A DNA stretch of 64,000 nt from Onchocerca volvulus. Taxonomy: Eukaryota > Nematoda > Chromadorea > Rhabditida > Onchocercidae. Each line of letters opens with the position of its first letter. The first letter of the stretch is position 1. The DNA lies in the NCBI GenBank assembly GCA_000499405.2, contig HG738142.1, forward strand, positions 223,958 through 287,957, given 5' to 3'. The notes below the pieces were generated by a model that had not been told where the DNA came from, did not search any database, and was given only the letters and a program-made list of their open reading frames with translations. Of the stretch, positions 14,300-26,249 are shown piece by piece. The position numbers and the translations under genes were made by a program.

Positions 14300-17200
14300 C
14301 GTATAATTTAATTAGCAATTCGAATTTTGAATATTAAATATTGAGTATTGAATTTTAAAATTAATATACTAAATATCTTATAAAACAAGAATAATCAAAC
14401 ATAAACCAATATCTGACTACTTTTGAGATAATCTACACTTAATATGCTACAAATAATATCATCAAAAATTGATGTATAAAATACTTGAATATATTAAACA
14501 AAATTCATATGCAAAATATTAATTTTATATTAAACCTTTTAGCATTTATTTGAATCCTAACAACTTTTTCTTTTTTCTTTTTCTTGTTTTTTGTTATATT
14601 ACCATTTGGAAGAGATTTTTAAACAATCTGGTCGAAATCATCAATACATTTATATACAAAACTTGTTCAATCCATATGGCTGAATGATGTGGTGGTGTAG
14701 GAGAAATTATAAATTATCCATTTAGCATTTTTTCAAATCAGATCTTCCTCCCGAAATATATCATTTTTTTTTTCGAATTAAAAGAATTAAATTTGTCGAA
14801 AAATTTTTTGACAAACAAAGAAAGAAGATAAGAAAAAAAAAAAAACAAAAATTTTTATGTAATAATATTTCATTTCTTTTCTCAAATCTTTTTCCAATTA
14901 TTTCACAACAAAAAAAAAAAAATTCTATCAAACTTCCTTTATATCAATTAATTAATTGAGCAGTCATATTTCGAAGTATTTGGAAAAACGAAGAAAAAGA
15001 AATTATGTTATAGCTAGGAATTAAATTACATGCGAAAAAAAAAAAAAGAAATTAAATTAAAAAACAAAAAGAAACATTAAAAAATTTTTTAACATATCAA
15101 CACTATCCCAATCTACCAGCCACAAAACATTTCCATTTCCTATCAATTCGATTTCAATTTCAATCAAATTTACATTTATACAAAATGAACATCTCTTTTT
15201 CAAAGATTTTAGCAAAATTATAAATTAATCAAATGCTTATCCCTATCTATCATCCGTTCTCTCGTATGCATATTTTGGTAACAAAAATGAACAATGTAAG
15301 GAAAAAAAAAAAAAAAAATGAAACGAAACAAAGGAAATAAAAAGATATACCATTAAAAGATCAACGAAGAGAGAGAGAGAGGGAATAAGGGAGAGAAAGA
15401 GGAAGAGAAAAAAAGAAGGACGAAATGTATGGCTTACAATAAAAGCATTTTTACTTCATTCAAGAGCTAAATCTTTCTTTTCTTGCCTGTATTATGAGGG
15501 AAGCATTTTTTCTTTTTTTTTTTTTTTTTGTCCAAAAAATTCAAATTCTAAAATTTCGTTAAATAGAAAAAAAAATTTAGCATAAATCAATATAAATCAA
15601 TGGAAGAAAGAATAAAATAAAAGGAAAATAAAAAAAAAAGAAGTGGTAAATGTGAAGATAGGATAGGACCAGAGTTTCATATATTTGATTATTCAAGTCA
15701 CACTAATGATAGATAAAAATAAACAATAGGACAGGAAAAAAAAACAGGATGAGAAAAAAAAATCTTGAATAATTTTTTTTTTCTTTTAAATATCTTAATT
15801 TGCATAAAATTCAGAACAGAAAAAAAATTGGAATGAAAATGACAGATGTATGTAGGGAGAAAAAAAATCAACAGAAAAGGAAAAAAAAATGAAATAATAG
15901 ATGGATATAAAAGGAAAGAAACGAAAAGAATAAAAATGAAATGATAGATGTAAGAGAAAAGAATGAAATGAAACGAGAAATATATATAAAAGAAAAGAAA
16001 GAAATAGAAAAGAATAAAAATTAAATGATACATGTATATGAAAGAAAAGGAACGAATAGAAAAGAATAAAAATTAAATGATATATGTATACAAAAGGAAA
16101 CAAATGGAACGAAAAGTAATAAAAATGAAAAGACATATATACAAGAAAAAAAAATAAAATAAAAATCAAATGCTAAATATATATAAGAAAAAAAAAAAAC
16201 GAATAGAAAAGACTAAAAATGAAATGATAGGTATATATAAAGGAAAGAAATGAATAGAAAAGAATAAAAGCGAAATAATAAAATGGATATAAGGAGAAAA
16301 TCAGATGAAAAATGAATATTTTTGAAATGTAAAAAAATGCAAACGAATTATCAATGATGACATGATAAGGAAGTTTAATTATAATGGCATGAAAATAAAA
16401 TGAATATATCAATCAGTCTGTGTACTTTTGTTAATTTTCGAAAAAAAATTTAACAATTTGTAACACATAACATTCATCAATTAGTTTTACTTGAAAAAAA
16501 AAAAAGAATGAAAATATTTTCAATAATTTATATCTCATATATATATAAACACGAATATCTATGCATGTTGGATGACAAATATAAACTTGAAAAGTTTTGA
16601 AGCAATTACATTTAATTCGCAATTTGATACAATTACATTAATTAATTTACTTCATACTTCATAATACAAATCAATTTCTTGCCAATTTTAACTATAAAAG
16701 AATCTATTGATTATGATCACATAAAAATTTAACAAAAATAAGACAAAATAAAAAGCAACTGAAAAATTACCTCATCAAATGCAATCAGTAAATGTTAAAA
16801 TTAAAAAATAAAAATAAAAAAAAAAAAGAAAAGAGAAATAGAAAGAAAAGAATAAACACACAACCATTGTGAAACAAATTTATTTTAAAAGAATATTACC
16901 ATCATCATCATTCTGACTCATCAACATCATATTATTGTTTATCTGAAAAACCGGATACTTTTAACCTTATAATTGGTTGTGAGAGAAAAAAAAGAAAAAA
17001 AAAAAGAAAAAAGAAAAAAAGAACTCTAACTTTGATCAAGTCTAGTTTTCGATCGATATTTCTTTCAACTCTTATCACGAAAAAGTAGAATTTTGAAGAG
17101 AAAAAAAAAAAGAAAAAAAAGAAAAAAGAGCTAAAAAGATTAAGAGAGCGTATGTAATTTGTCAATTATAACATTTCAACAATAAGTTTTGCAAAAAAGA

Positions 17201-20200
17201 GACTCGTTTGAAAAAGAGGAAAAGAAGTTATGTTAAACTTCAACTTGAATTATCCAAAATTCTCCTCCCTTCTCATCATCATCATCTCACCTTTTTCTCT
17301 TCTTTTTTCCATTCCTTCTAGTTCATTAATTTTTTTTACGATTTCTGCAAAAATTCACCACCATTATTTAATTTCATATCATTGCTAAACAAAAAATTCC
17401 AAATAATTTTTTTCTCCTTTCTTTCTTTTGTTCATCATTTTTATTCACTCAATCTTCGCTGCATTTCTCTTTCCTCCTTTTTTTCTGTCGAAAAAAAAGA
17501 AAAAAAAAAAAAAAAAAAAGAAAAACCCATTAAATCGGGCAGTTAAAATACCCACAAAATGCAGAAAATCAAAATCAAAAAAAAAAAAAAAAAGTGAAAA
17601 CCTGATATATCATTCCAATTACAAATACCCATTACCTCCTCTTCCTCTTCCTCCTTATTACATTTCTCTCTTTCTTCACCTACACTATTCTTTTTCTTTT
17701 TTTTTCTTTCTAAAAGTTTTGGAAATGAAAAAGAGTGAGAATTGATAATAAAGTCATGAAAATAATTTTTTTTATCGTTCCAGAAAAAGATTTTGGTCGT
17801 GAAAATGATAAAAATGGCTCAGAATTGATTCTAAAATTGATAGAATCGGCTTTTTTAATAAAAATATCTTTCTCTATAAATGAATAATAATGATTTCCTT
17901 TTTTTATTGATCGATTCTAACAGATATCTATCATTTACAGTTTTCCAGAATCTATCCTTCACAATTCGAAATAATAATAAAATACTTATTAATAATTCTA
18001 AAAATTTCAACCAATATCCGCAATTGGAAAAATTGAAAACTAACGAGAAAAAAAAGACAAACTAAAAGTTATTCAAAATTGTTCAAAAAAAAAAAAAAAA
18101 AAGCAAATAAACGTTAGATAAAAAAGAAATTTTGCTTCAAAAAAATGATAATAAAAATTGAATTTCAAATATAAACCTATCAATAATATTATGAGGAGAA
18201 AATTAAACATTAAAATTTCTTCAATGTAATATTTCTATATAAATTTAAGCTGAAGAACGAAATGTCATAAAAAGAAAAAAAATCAAAATATCATAAAAAC
18301 CAAAAAGCAAAATAAACGGAAAGCTTATATAATCATTATTTAAATAAATGTAAATTATATTTTAATCAATCCTAGTAAACAAATTCCAATTTTCACAGTT
18401 AAATTTTGCATTTGAACATATGAGAATTGAAAAATTATATAATTCAATTTGATTTATTATCAAATGCAAAGTAATAAAAGAAGATAATTAATAAAATAAA
18501 ACTAATATAAATGAAGTAAGTTAGTTCTAATCAATAAATTCAAGTTTCATTAACTGAAAATTTTTTTTCCTTGTTAATTTTTCGGTACTGATGAAAGATG
18601 CATCAGCGACATTCACGACAAAATTTAATCAAATCTAAGGATGAAAAATTCAACAAAGCGGATAGTATACGAAGCAAATAGAATTAGTGCATCAAAGAAA
18701 ATGAAAGTACTTTTTTTTTTTTCTTTGATAGGAATTAATTTAACAATTTATTTGAAACCCTAAAATGAATGAAGGGAAACTAATGAATTTCAAATGAATT
18801 TAAAAAAAAAAGACAATTTCGCTTGTTTAAATTGATGTTAATGAAGTTTACATATGTACTTTGAATCATTTTTGATCAGGAAAATTAACGCTATAAAATG
18901 AATCAAATGTTTAAGTTACATGAAACGAATTGAAACAATTTTTCAACAATTTTTGCTTATTATTTAAAATTTAAATTAAAAACCAATTAAAAGCATGAAG
19001 AAGTTATTGTTTTCATTAAAACTGATAATGCTGATTGATGATAAATTAATTTTGAAAAAAGATTAGAAAGATTAAACCATATCAAGTCCTTTATTTACTT
19101 ATTTTTCATAATATTACAATGAAAGAGAAAAAACAATTCAACAGTAATAAATATTAATATAATTCGTATGTATATATGTGGTATATGTTTTGATAAAAGA
19201 ATACTGATATGATGTAATAATGATAATGACAAGTGGAGATATTAAATGATAAAAAAAATAAAGTCTTAAAACAAAAATAAGAAAAATGAAGAGAAATATC
19301 GAATTTCCTTTCAATTCAATAACATTTTAACAAAATTGATTTCTTAATTCTTTCATAAATCACTGAAAGTAAATCTTCCTTTCTTTTTTCCAACTATATT
19401 GGCATTCCATATAATGGTTAGCAAAATTTATAATCTTTGCGAATATTTCCAACAATGAAATGATCTTTACACTTTTTTTTATTAAATTATTCTATCAGAT
19501 TTTAAAAATTTAAAATAAAATAAAAAAACATAAATACACGGTCATACAAAAATATTATTATGGAAAGTTAAAATACAGTACATATGATTAGCAAAAATAA
19601 ATTTGATAAAATGATAGAAAAAATTAGAGAGATTTAGAAAATGATTATTAGGGGAATGATCATTTTTTAACTGATAAAATGATTTTTGAATTTTTTATTT
19701 TTTTACTGATAAAAATTGAATGTTTGATAATTTTGAAATGAGTAAAAATGCAAACACATATTACAAAGATTGAATAACATAAAGTGAAAAATCAAAAAGT
19801 GAATTTAAAAAGAAGAGTAGAAAAGAAATGAGAAAGATGAGAATCATTAACTAGAATTTTGAATTATGAAGGGAGAATGGAATTTCAGAATTCATTATTT
19901 CAATATTTACCAAGAGAATACTCCAGCAGCATATTCAAAGTACAGCAATTATAATCTATTAAGTTAAATCATTTTGCTTTTACGAATAACAGTAGAACTA
20001 ATCCAGTAATATATATTCAACTAAGAAATAAGAAATATTACTTAGTCGCAATACCAAAATCTGATTAAACTAAACTTCAATTCTAATATTTTTTAAAAAA
20101 TTGAAAATAGTACTATTTTCAAGTATTAAATATCTTTAAAATCAGTACATTGCTATTAAATTTAATGTTTTGAAATCTTTCGAAAATTTGCAAAGAAAAA

Positions 20201-20650
20201 AAAAGAAAGAAAAGAAAAAAAAAAACATTTCTGTCAAACAAAAGGCAAATTTCCCCATATTTCAAGTCCACAAAGTCCAGATTTTATGCAGCAAATGCTT
20301 TTAACGCAGCCGGTGGTTTTTAGCGTAAAATGAAAATTGAAAAGATCATAACAATTCATTTGAATTGAATACCATCTTTGATGATGACCGAAAAGACTAA
20401 AAGTTTTTTAAAAGTCCTTTTCAAAATTAATTTAATGGAAATTTTTCGTAATAGAAAGATAACTTAAGAGTGTGAAGGATAAAAATTAGAAATTACTTGC
20501 TAGTTTTCATTTTTATTCAGCATAGTATAGTGAAATATAACGATTGAAACAAATTATTTTATCAGCAAATTGAAGCGTATGGCAAATCTATCATAATAAA
20601 GAAATCGCTATACAATCAATTTCATTCTATCAAAAGAAATGATCAATAAA
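14300..20650. other. AT-rich non-coding stretch
   Basis: The stretch holds A/T tracts, a (GA)n run near 15368-15382, the minisatellite at about 15890-16310, and TCATCA repeats near 16900 and 17275. The only splice-framed segment noted is the minus-strand candidate exon at 16900-16942. A short open stretch on the plus strand near 20255-20315 reads PQSPDFMQQMLLTQP after a TTTCAAG acceptor and before a GTGGTT donor-like site; it is isolated and unproven. Nothing else supports a gene. Confidence 0.5.
15885..16310. repeat. degenerate minisatellite, unit about 52 bp
   Basis: A purine-rich unit recurs about six to eight times with length variation. Each unit contains GAAAAGAATAAAAATGAAAT followed by GATAYATGTATA and a run such as AAGGAAAGAAACGAA. 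The strong strand asymmetry (A/G on plus) makes several minus-strand frames open and rich in Phe, Ser, Leu and Tyr (15698-16412); those frames are artefacts of the repeat, not genes. Confidence 0.7.
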
Positions 20651-20673
20651 TTGTAGAAAAAGTTGATTTATTT

Positions 20674-21182
20674 TTGTGTAACAATGACAAATTCTTTTGT
20701 AATAAAAGTTCTCATTTATAGATGGAAGAGTATTTCTTTCTATACAATACAAACAGCTGTAAGAATTTCTAAGCAAATTGATCACTGGATTCTTCTTCCT
20801 TTATTGCTAGTAGAGAAAACCAGTAGGTCCTTGACTGCCGATTTGCTGTAGAAACAAACTGTCACTGTATCGCTGTAGAATACTCCGAAGTCTTGATCGA
20901 TCCAAACACTCTTTTAGAAGACTACTCCTGCACCAAAATCAGAACCTTTTAAATCTTTTCTTGGTTTAAAAACTCCTCCTTTTCTCCTGATCTCCAGTGT
21001 GTCACTTCATAATTGATCAACTATTTTGTTTATTAATCGGATAATTTTGGCGGTAAACGTGTTTATCGTTTTGGCGGGAAACATATTTATCGGCTTGTTG
21101 GTCCATTTGGAACTATCTTCGCGCTTCTTGATCTTCAATAATTCTTTTTATAATAAATCGCCTTTCGGATTTTTCGACATTC
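20674..21182 (-). mobile_element. BEL/Pao-type LTR, about 510 bp, minus orientation
   Basis: Read on the minus strand, the LTR starts TGTCGAAAAATCCGAAAG near 21182 and ends with GAATTTGTCATTGTTACACA near 20674. Shared landmarks with the other copies in this window are ATCAAGAAGCGCGAAGATAG, the GGCGGTAAAC/GGCGGGAAAC pair, TGATCAATTTGCT, and the terminal GAATTYGTC block. The region just outside the LTR start (AAAAGACTGAGATCTTCAAG on plus) is shared with the copy at 24900-25315, so it is probably the 3' end of the element's internal region. Open frames at 20663-20851 and 21026-21352 on both strands fall in the LTR and its flank and are not genes. Confidence 0.65.
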
Positions 21183-21700
21183 CCGACCGAAAAAAGACTG
21201 AGATCTTCAAGAGGATTATAACAAAAAGCACTTTATTTCTACTTTCCGCTTTCGCTATTATTTTAAAATCTGCATTCTTCAATATTCTCATTGCGCCATT
21301 GAATCGACTACATTTTTCTGTGCGAAACATTTATATAAGTGATTCTTTATGAAATATTAATTCATTCCTAAATGGAAACAAGAAAATGTTTAAAAGCGCA
21401 AAAAGGCAATTATTTCCTCGTCAATTACAGTGATATTAGCGCTTTCCAATTTAATTGAACTGTTATTTTTTTTTTTAATTCTATTTCCATTTTCCGCTTT
21501 TGTTTTTTATTCTTTCCGTTTTTTGATTATTAAATTATACTCAAAAACTGAATCTCTTAAATTCTGAATTAAATAATGCATATTTTCTAGCCTGAATTTT
21601 AGCATTGTTGTGGATTACCGTTACATTTCGCTTCTTTTGTTTTCTTAAAATTCTTAAAATCAAAATTTCACTCGTGTATCTTAACATTTGTCTTTTACAG
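21183..21700. other. retroelement flank, no gene seen
   Basis: The first 150 bases continue the internal BEL/Pao sequence adjoining the LTR. The rest is AT-rich, with no open frame having both splice sites. It directly precedes the orphan transthyretin-like exon. Confidence 0.4.
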
Positions 21701-21823
21701 AAATGCACACAAAAGGATCGATTTGATATTCCTGAAAACTACCAAGGAATGACTTACAATTTAGGCATAGTGGAATTGAAAACAACGACAGAAGTAGCGG
21801 AAAGAAATACGAAATGGTATTAA
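21701..21823 (+). CDS. orphan terminal exon of a transthyretin-like (TTL) protein
   Basis: The exon follows a strong TCTTTTACAG acceptor and is open in phase 0 for 40 codons to TAA. It begins KCTQKDRFDIPENY and continues through TYNLGIVELKTT to AERNTKWY. The pattern cysteine, basic residues, 'IP-x-x-Y', then 'Y-x-LG-x-x-EL' matches the C-terminal beta strands of the nematode transthyretin-like family (PF01060). That is a recollection of the family pattern, not a search result. TTL proteins are small secreted nematode proteins; upstream exons with a signal peptide would be expected. None was found, and the LTR at 20674-21182 lies just upstream, so this may be a 5'-truncated gene or one whose earlier exons lie beyond the insertion. 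Confidence 0.5.
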   Translation, partial: KCTQKDRFDIPENYQGMTYNLGIVELKTTTEVAERNTKWY

Positions 21824-22529
21824 TGTTCAAAATAATTATACTTTATGCATATTTGCAAATAATTCAGTTTTTTCATGGCTTCAATGAAGATATAAATCAT
21901 AACATTTTATGCCACTTTTGTTTTTCTGAATTGAGTTCTACTTTATGATCTATACCGAAAATTCAGTATAGGATATTCAAAAAATGACAGGTTGAAACGG
22001 GAGACGAAACATCAGCTTACCAAGGCAGTTTGCAATACTGATCTTTGATTCATGAAATAGTTTAAAATATGGGTGTAGAAGATTCAAGTCATTGGGCTGT
22101 GAATTCGTCAAACTGAAAAATGAAGCTTGCAAGGATTTCATCCGAAAGTATCTTTTGCGAATCTTCATGTCGTTCATTTATTGCCACTTCTATAATCTAT
22201 TATAGCGATAATGCATTTATTTAAAAAAATAAAGCTATATGTTATTTTGTGCAATGAATAAAAGCGATCAATTCGGTTTATTTAATCTGATTGATTCGAA
22301 AAAGCGAAAATCTGACTGATCTGATGAAAATTTGACTGATCAAACACAGAAAGAATATGTTTTCTCCACAGTAGTAGAAACAAGAACTCCACAAGGCGAA
22401 ATCATATTAATTAATGAACCATGATGGAAACTAACTAGAATAAAAAAAACTTTCACTAGTATATATAGATATTTATTTAGCCATTTTGGTAACTGTGATT
22501 TTAAAAGAGATGTAATCAATTCTTCAAAA

Positions 22530-22562
<33 letters not shown>

Positions 22563-22689
22563 GTTGCTTGTGTTGTAATTCATTTTGCATCTTTGCGAGT
22601 AGCTCTTTAATTTTTTCTATATTTTTCTTTAAAATCAACTGGTCATTATTTTGTTGCTTTTAAATTACTGTTATTTACTTACTATTATT

Positions 22690-23840
22690 AATTTGGATAT
22701 TGTGCTGCAGACAAGCGTTTTTCTTTTTTTTTTCTTTCAAAATAGTCGTTAAGTATTACTGAAAACATTTCTTCACTCTGATCATCACTGTTGTTATTCT
22801 CCTTTTTACTATCTTCCTTAAAATTTTTCAAATATTCTTCTTGAAAATATTGCCATCCCAATTATGCAGTATTCGTGATCGACGATTCAGTTCAAAATTT
22901 ATAGTTTCAGGCATCATTACGACAGCTCTACAAAAAAACCTTTCGTTAATGACTAATGCATCATTGTAATTAATTAATTCATTGGAAACTATTGGCTCAT
23001 TGCAATCTGCCTTATCTCTGAGAGCAGGTAATAATTGAAAGAATAAAATTTAATGAATATGATTTCGATAAAGAAAATATTTGTAGCATAATAATATGTA
23101 AATTTTAAAAAAAGGTGCGAGTGCCATGTTTATTAAATTACAATTGCGCAATTCTGTCTCTCGTAGCAATCAAAATTCTTTCTAATATTTCTGAAATTTC
23201 AATTAAATGTTTATCAAACTTCCAGCTTTTCGATAAAAATTTCGAATCGTTGAAGTTCGCTTTTCACTGCTGAATATCTTTGATCATATATCGTTCTTGA
23301 AATTTAAATTAAATTTTCACCAAACTTCCAACTTTTCATCGAAAATTTCCGAAATTCAACTGGCAAATGAATGAGATTTGCTCCGATGATATACGAATGT
23401 TCGAATCATTTTGCTCAAATTTTCTCGTAAATTTTATTAAAATTTGAAAATTTAGAAATTTTCCTTTTTTTTTGTTGTTGAGTGATATTCCATTGTCCAT
23501 ATTAAGAGCAGAATCAGTGGCAAATTTAAAATTCATCGTTTTCTGAAGCTATAAATTTTAAAATATATTCAGTTTAAAATATATTCAGTAATACTAAACG
23601 ATTTCAATATACCGTACAGCTTCATCAAATCAATTATTATTGTCAGTGAATTCCAATATCTTAAAAATTTGATTGAATAGATTCAATTATTTTGAAAATT
23701 TGACAAATCTATTGACAAAAATATGCAATTTTTTTTTTCGATCAATTCATAAAATTCTAACCGTGGAGCACTGATTTTTCCATAAGACCGGCTTATTGCA
23801 TATTTCTTTTGGTAAACAACTTATTTAGTTTTTTCTAAAC
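22690..23840 (-). pseudogene. degraded minus-strand coding-like region, family unknown
   Basis: Several minus-strand stretches have protein-like composition, separated by short gaps. From high to low coordinate they are: about 23836-23695 (YGKISAPRLEFYELIEK); 23550-23340 after a TATAGCTTCAG acceptor (FATDSALNMDNGIS, ISSEQISFICQ); about 23297-23215 (YDQRYSAVKSELQRFEIFIE), which joins the previous one in phase through a CA/A glutamine codon; 23027-22850 (DKADCNEPIVSNELINYN, FELNRRSRILHNWD); and 22860-22696 (QYFQEEYLKNFKED to SAAQYPN-stop). The last two are in different frames, which points to a frameshift near 22858. A segment around AAGCTGGAAGTTTGATAAAC is duplicated between about 23210 and 23330. 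No domain is recognised; it could be a decayed host gene or part of a retroelement. Confidence 0.3.
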
Positions 23841-24895
23841 ATTTTCAACCAGTTAATCATTATTGTAGATGAATTCCAATTTCTTCAATCAAGATAAAAT
23901 TTGCTAAAGTGAATCCAGTTAAAGTGCTGACAAAAACCCAAAATTTATTTCGACAAAATATTATAAATAAAATTTATAAGAGACAAGTTTGGATTTCAGC
24001 TAACGACAAATACCAGAAATATATGAATTATTTGCATTTAGATATTATGTAGAAAATTATGTGAGTCAAATCATATAAAAAAGCGAGAAATTCAACATTC
24101 CAACGAAGTGCTTAGAATAAATCCTACAATTTCGTTTTTTCAACCTCAAGAACCAGTTAAAACTATAAGATGAGCAAGAAATTTAAGTCTGGAAAAGATA
24201 ATTTGTAGCAATCGACAGGACAGGAATGAATTTAAATTAGAAGAGAGACCTTTTATGTTAAATTTGCTTACAAAGAATTAATATTTCAATCAAAGATCAA
24301 AAAGATATTTTTTGTCAACAAAATGTCGTTTTGATATTTCATCGCGAAGCATAGAATATTCTATGGTTTCTGTTGCTACATCATTTTCATTGATTATGAG
24401 GAAATTAATAATGAAATCAATCATCAATTCATACTTGTGATGAAAGGAAGAAAATATATCCAATATTATATATTGAACAATTTTAGTATTTATTTCATCC
24501 TATACAACTTTATCAGATTAATTGCTATTATGAGCAATTCCGATTTTTTTACCAGCATTAATCAAACAAAATAATTCTAATTATGTAATTTCAGATGATA
24601 TCTCATTCATTCTCGATGATAACAAAGAAAGTCCAATGAATGCGACGTGATCAACAATAATAGCAAGAACCAAATCCGTAATATTACAACTGAATCATCT
24701 ATTGTTTTAAGTTTATAATAAAATGCTCCTTACAGTAATGATCTACGAAGACTTTTTTTCAGAATGAAAATTTTGGTTTTCTATCATTTTTAAAATTTTG
24801 TGAATCCTTTCACTTCATTATGTTAACTGCTATTATTTATAAAACGCATTGCAATTCTTCAGGGAGTTGAAAAAGAGAATGCGCGTAGAAATTAG
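23841..24895. other. no gene seen
   Basis: AT-rich sequence between the degraded coding-like region and the truncated LTR. I saw no open frame with both splice sites and no clear match to the other repeats in the window. Confidence 0.4.
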
Positions 24896-24899
24896 CAAC

Positions 24900-25315
24900 A
24901 CAATTGGAATGTTTAATGTAATGCATGGCAGATTCTAAGTTCAAGCTTAAGCCATCGGTCTAAAATATCGTCTGACTTCAGCTCCGAAATCCTGACTTTT
25001 TAAATCTCTCGGGATTTCTCCATCTTACCTGAACTCCAAGAAGTCGAAAAACAAGTCGTTTCATGGTTGATTGACCTCACTTTGTTTATATGGAGTTGGA
25101 GCGTTTTGGCGGGAACATGTTTATCCTAATGACTTTTGATCTCTTTGAAACTATTTCGTGGTACTTGATCTTTAATATTCCTTGTTTAAAATAACTGTCT
25201 TGGGGCTATTTGACCATTAACATCTCTTCCTTTGACTTCGTTAACAGATTATTCTGCAGTTTAATTTTTTGACATTCTTTATACAAGTGATTACATCTTT
25301 CATATTTTTCCGACA
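24900..25315 (-). mobile_element. truncated BEL/Pao LTR, minus orientation
   Basis: On the minus strand it begins TGTCGGAAAAATATG at 25315, preceded by the same internal-end block as the copy at 21182 (GGTTGGGAA before TGTCGG on minus; GAGACCTCTAAAAGG on plus). It continues through ATTAAAGATCAAGTACC and the GGCGGGAACA-like block, and fades near 24900, where the distal LTR half is missing. It is diverged from its relatives by many substitutions and is therefore an old copy. Confidence 0.55.
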
Positions 25316-25319
25316 TTCC

Positions 25320-25845
25320 CAACCAAAAGGAATTTGAGACCTCTAAAAGGAAGAATTTGGGGAATATAGCAAAAAGTATTTTGTTCCTTTAATTTAGATA
25401 TTTTAATAGATATTTCTTATTTATCTTTGTCTGGTAAAGAGGCCTGTTTGATTTTTATCGGAATATATACAATTTCTCTTTGACTTGATGTTTTTCTTCG
25501 ATGCTTTTTACCATTACATCATCTCTTTGAAATAGCAATTTTGCATCTGTTAAAGTTTGCTTGAATTTGTCTCATTTCGGGGTTTCTTCAGTATTCGAGG
25601 TTTGGTTGAATCTCTACTATAGTTGAATTTTTGAAGATTTCCCATATCGATGATAATATCGCCATTCATTGAATACGAATCAATAAATTCACAATTTTTT
25701 TCCGTGATTGTTTCATCTGCTTTAAAAATAAATGAGATTTGGAGTTCATCTATAATAGCATTGAGTTCCACATATTCGAGCATCAAAATTTCCAATCCTT
25801 TTACATAGACATTTTTGAGTCGCTTTTCTTACATTTTATAGAACG
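25320..25845 (-). pseudogene. BEL/Pao internal debris with an 81-codon open frame
   Basis: The minus frame at 25795-25550 reads MEILMLEYVELNAIIDELQI and ends RNETNSSKL. It lies between two LTR pieces, immediately upstream (on minus) of the internal-end block that precedes the LTR at 25315. By position it would be the 3' part of pol or a following small ORF of a BEL/Pao element. I see no catalytic motif; the 'ELNAIIDELQ' stretch is only faintly like the end of a retroelement integrase. Neutral decay with a chance open frame is equally possible. Confidence 0.3.
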
Positions 25846-26215
25846 ACACTAGTGTCGGAAAAATCCGAAATATGAAATTATTGTAAGGATCAAGAAGCGC
25901 GAAGATAGTTTCAAATGAACCAACAAATCGATGAAAATATTGACCGCCAAAAAGATAAACATTTTATCGCCGAAATGCTCCGATTAACAAAAGGAAAAAA
26001 AGAAGCTATATAGCCTAATCCTTTCAGGATTCCCCTCCTTTCCTGATTTCTAGTATTTCGTCTCATTACTGGTTGATCACACTTTGTTTATCTGCTAATC
26101 GAAATGTTTTGGCGGCAAATTCCATTTGAAGCTATCTTCGCGCTTATTGATCTTTAACATTCTTTTTTTTTTTTTTTACAAAAAATTGCATCTTTCGGAT
26201 TTTTCCATTTCCAAC
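25846..26215. mobile_element. two BEL/Pao LTR pieces in opposite orientation
   Basis: From 25853 the plus strand reads TGTCGGAAAAATCCGAAATA and continues ATCAAGAAGCGCGAAGATAG to about 25992: the first 140 bp of an LTR in plus orientation. From about 26000 to 26215 the same LTR sequence appears in minus orientation (GATCTTTAACATTC, CTTTCGGATTTTTCC), again followed by the internal-end block (CCAACCGAAAGAAGATTAAG). At 25845-25858 the sequence CGACACTAGTGTCG is a perfect palindrome, as expected if two LTR 5' ends were joined head to head through CTAG. Confidence 0.55.
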
Positions 26216-26249
26216 CGAAAGAAGATTAAGACCTTTAAATTTTTGTTTG

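Noticed and set aside
15698..16412. Minus-strand frames of 79-124 codons rich in Phe, Ser, Leu and Tyr
   Set aside because: They are the translation of a purine-rich minisatellite; three overlapping frames show the same periodic pattern.
21026..21352. Open frames on both strands
   Set aside because: They fall in the BEL/Pao LTR and its flank, and related LTR copies do not keep the frame.
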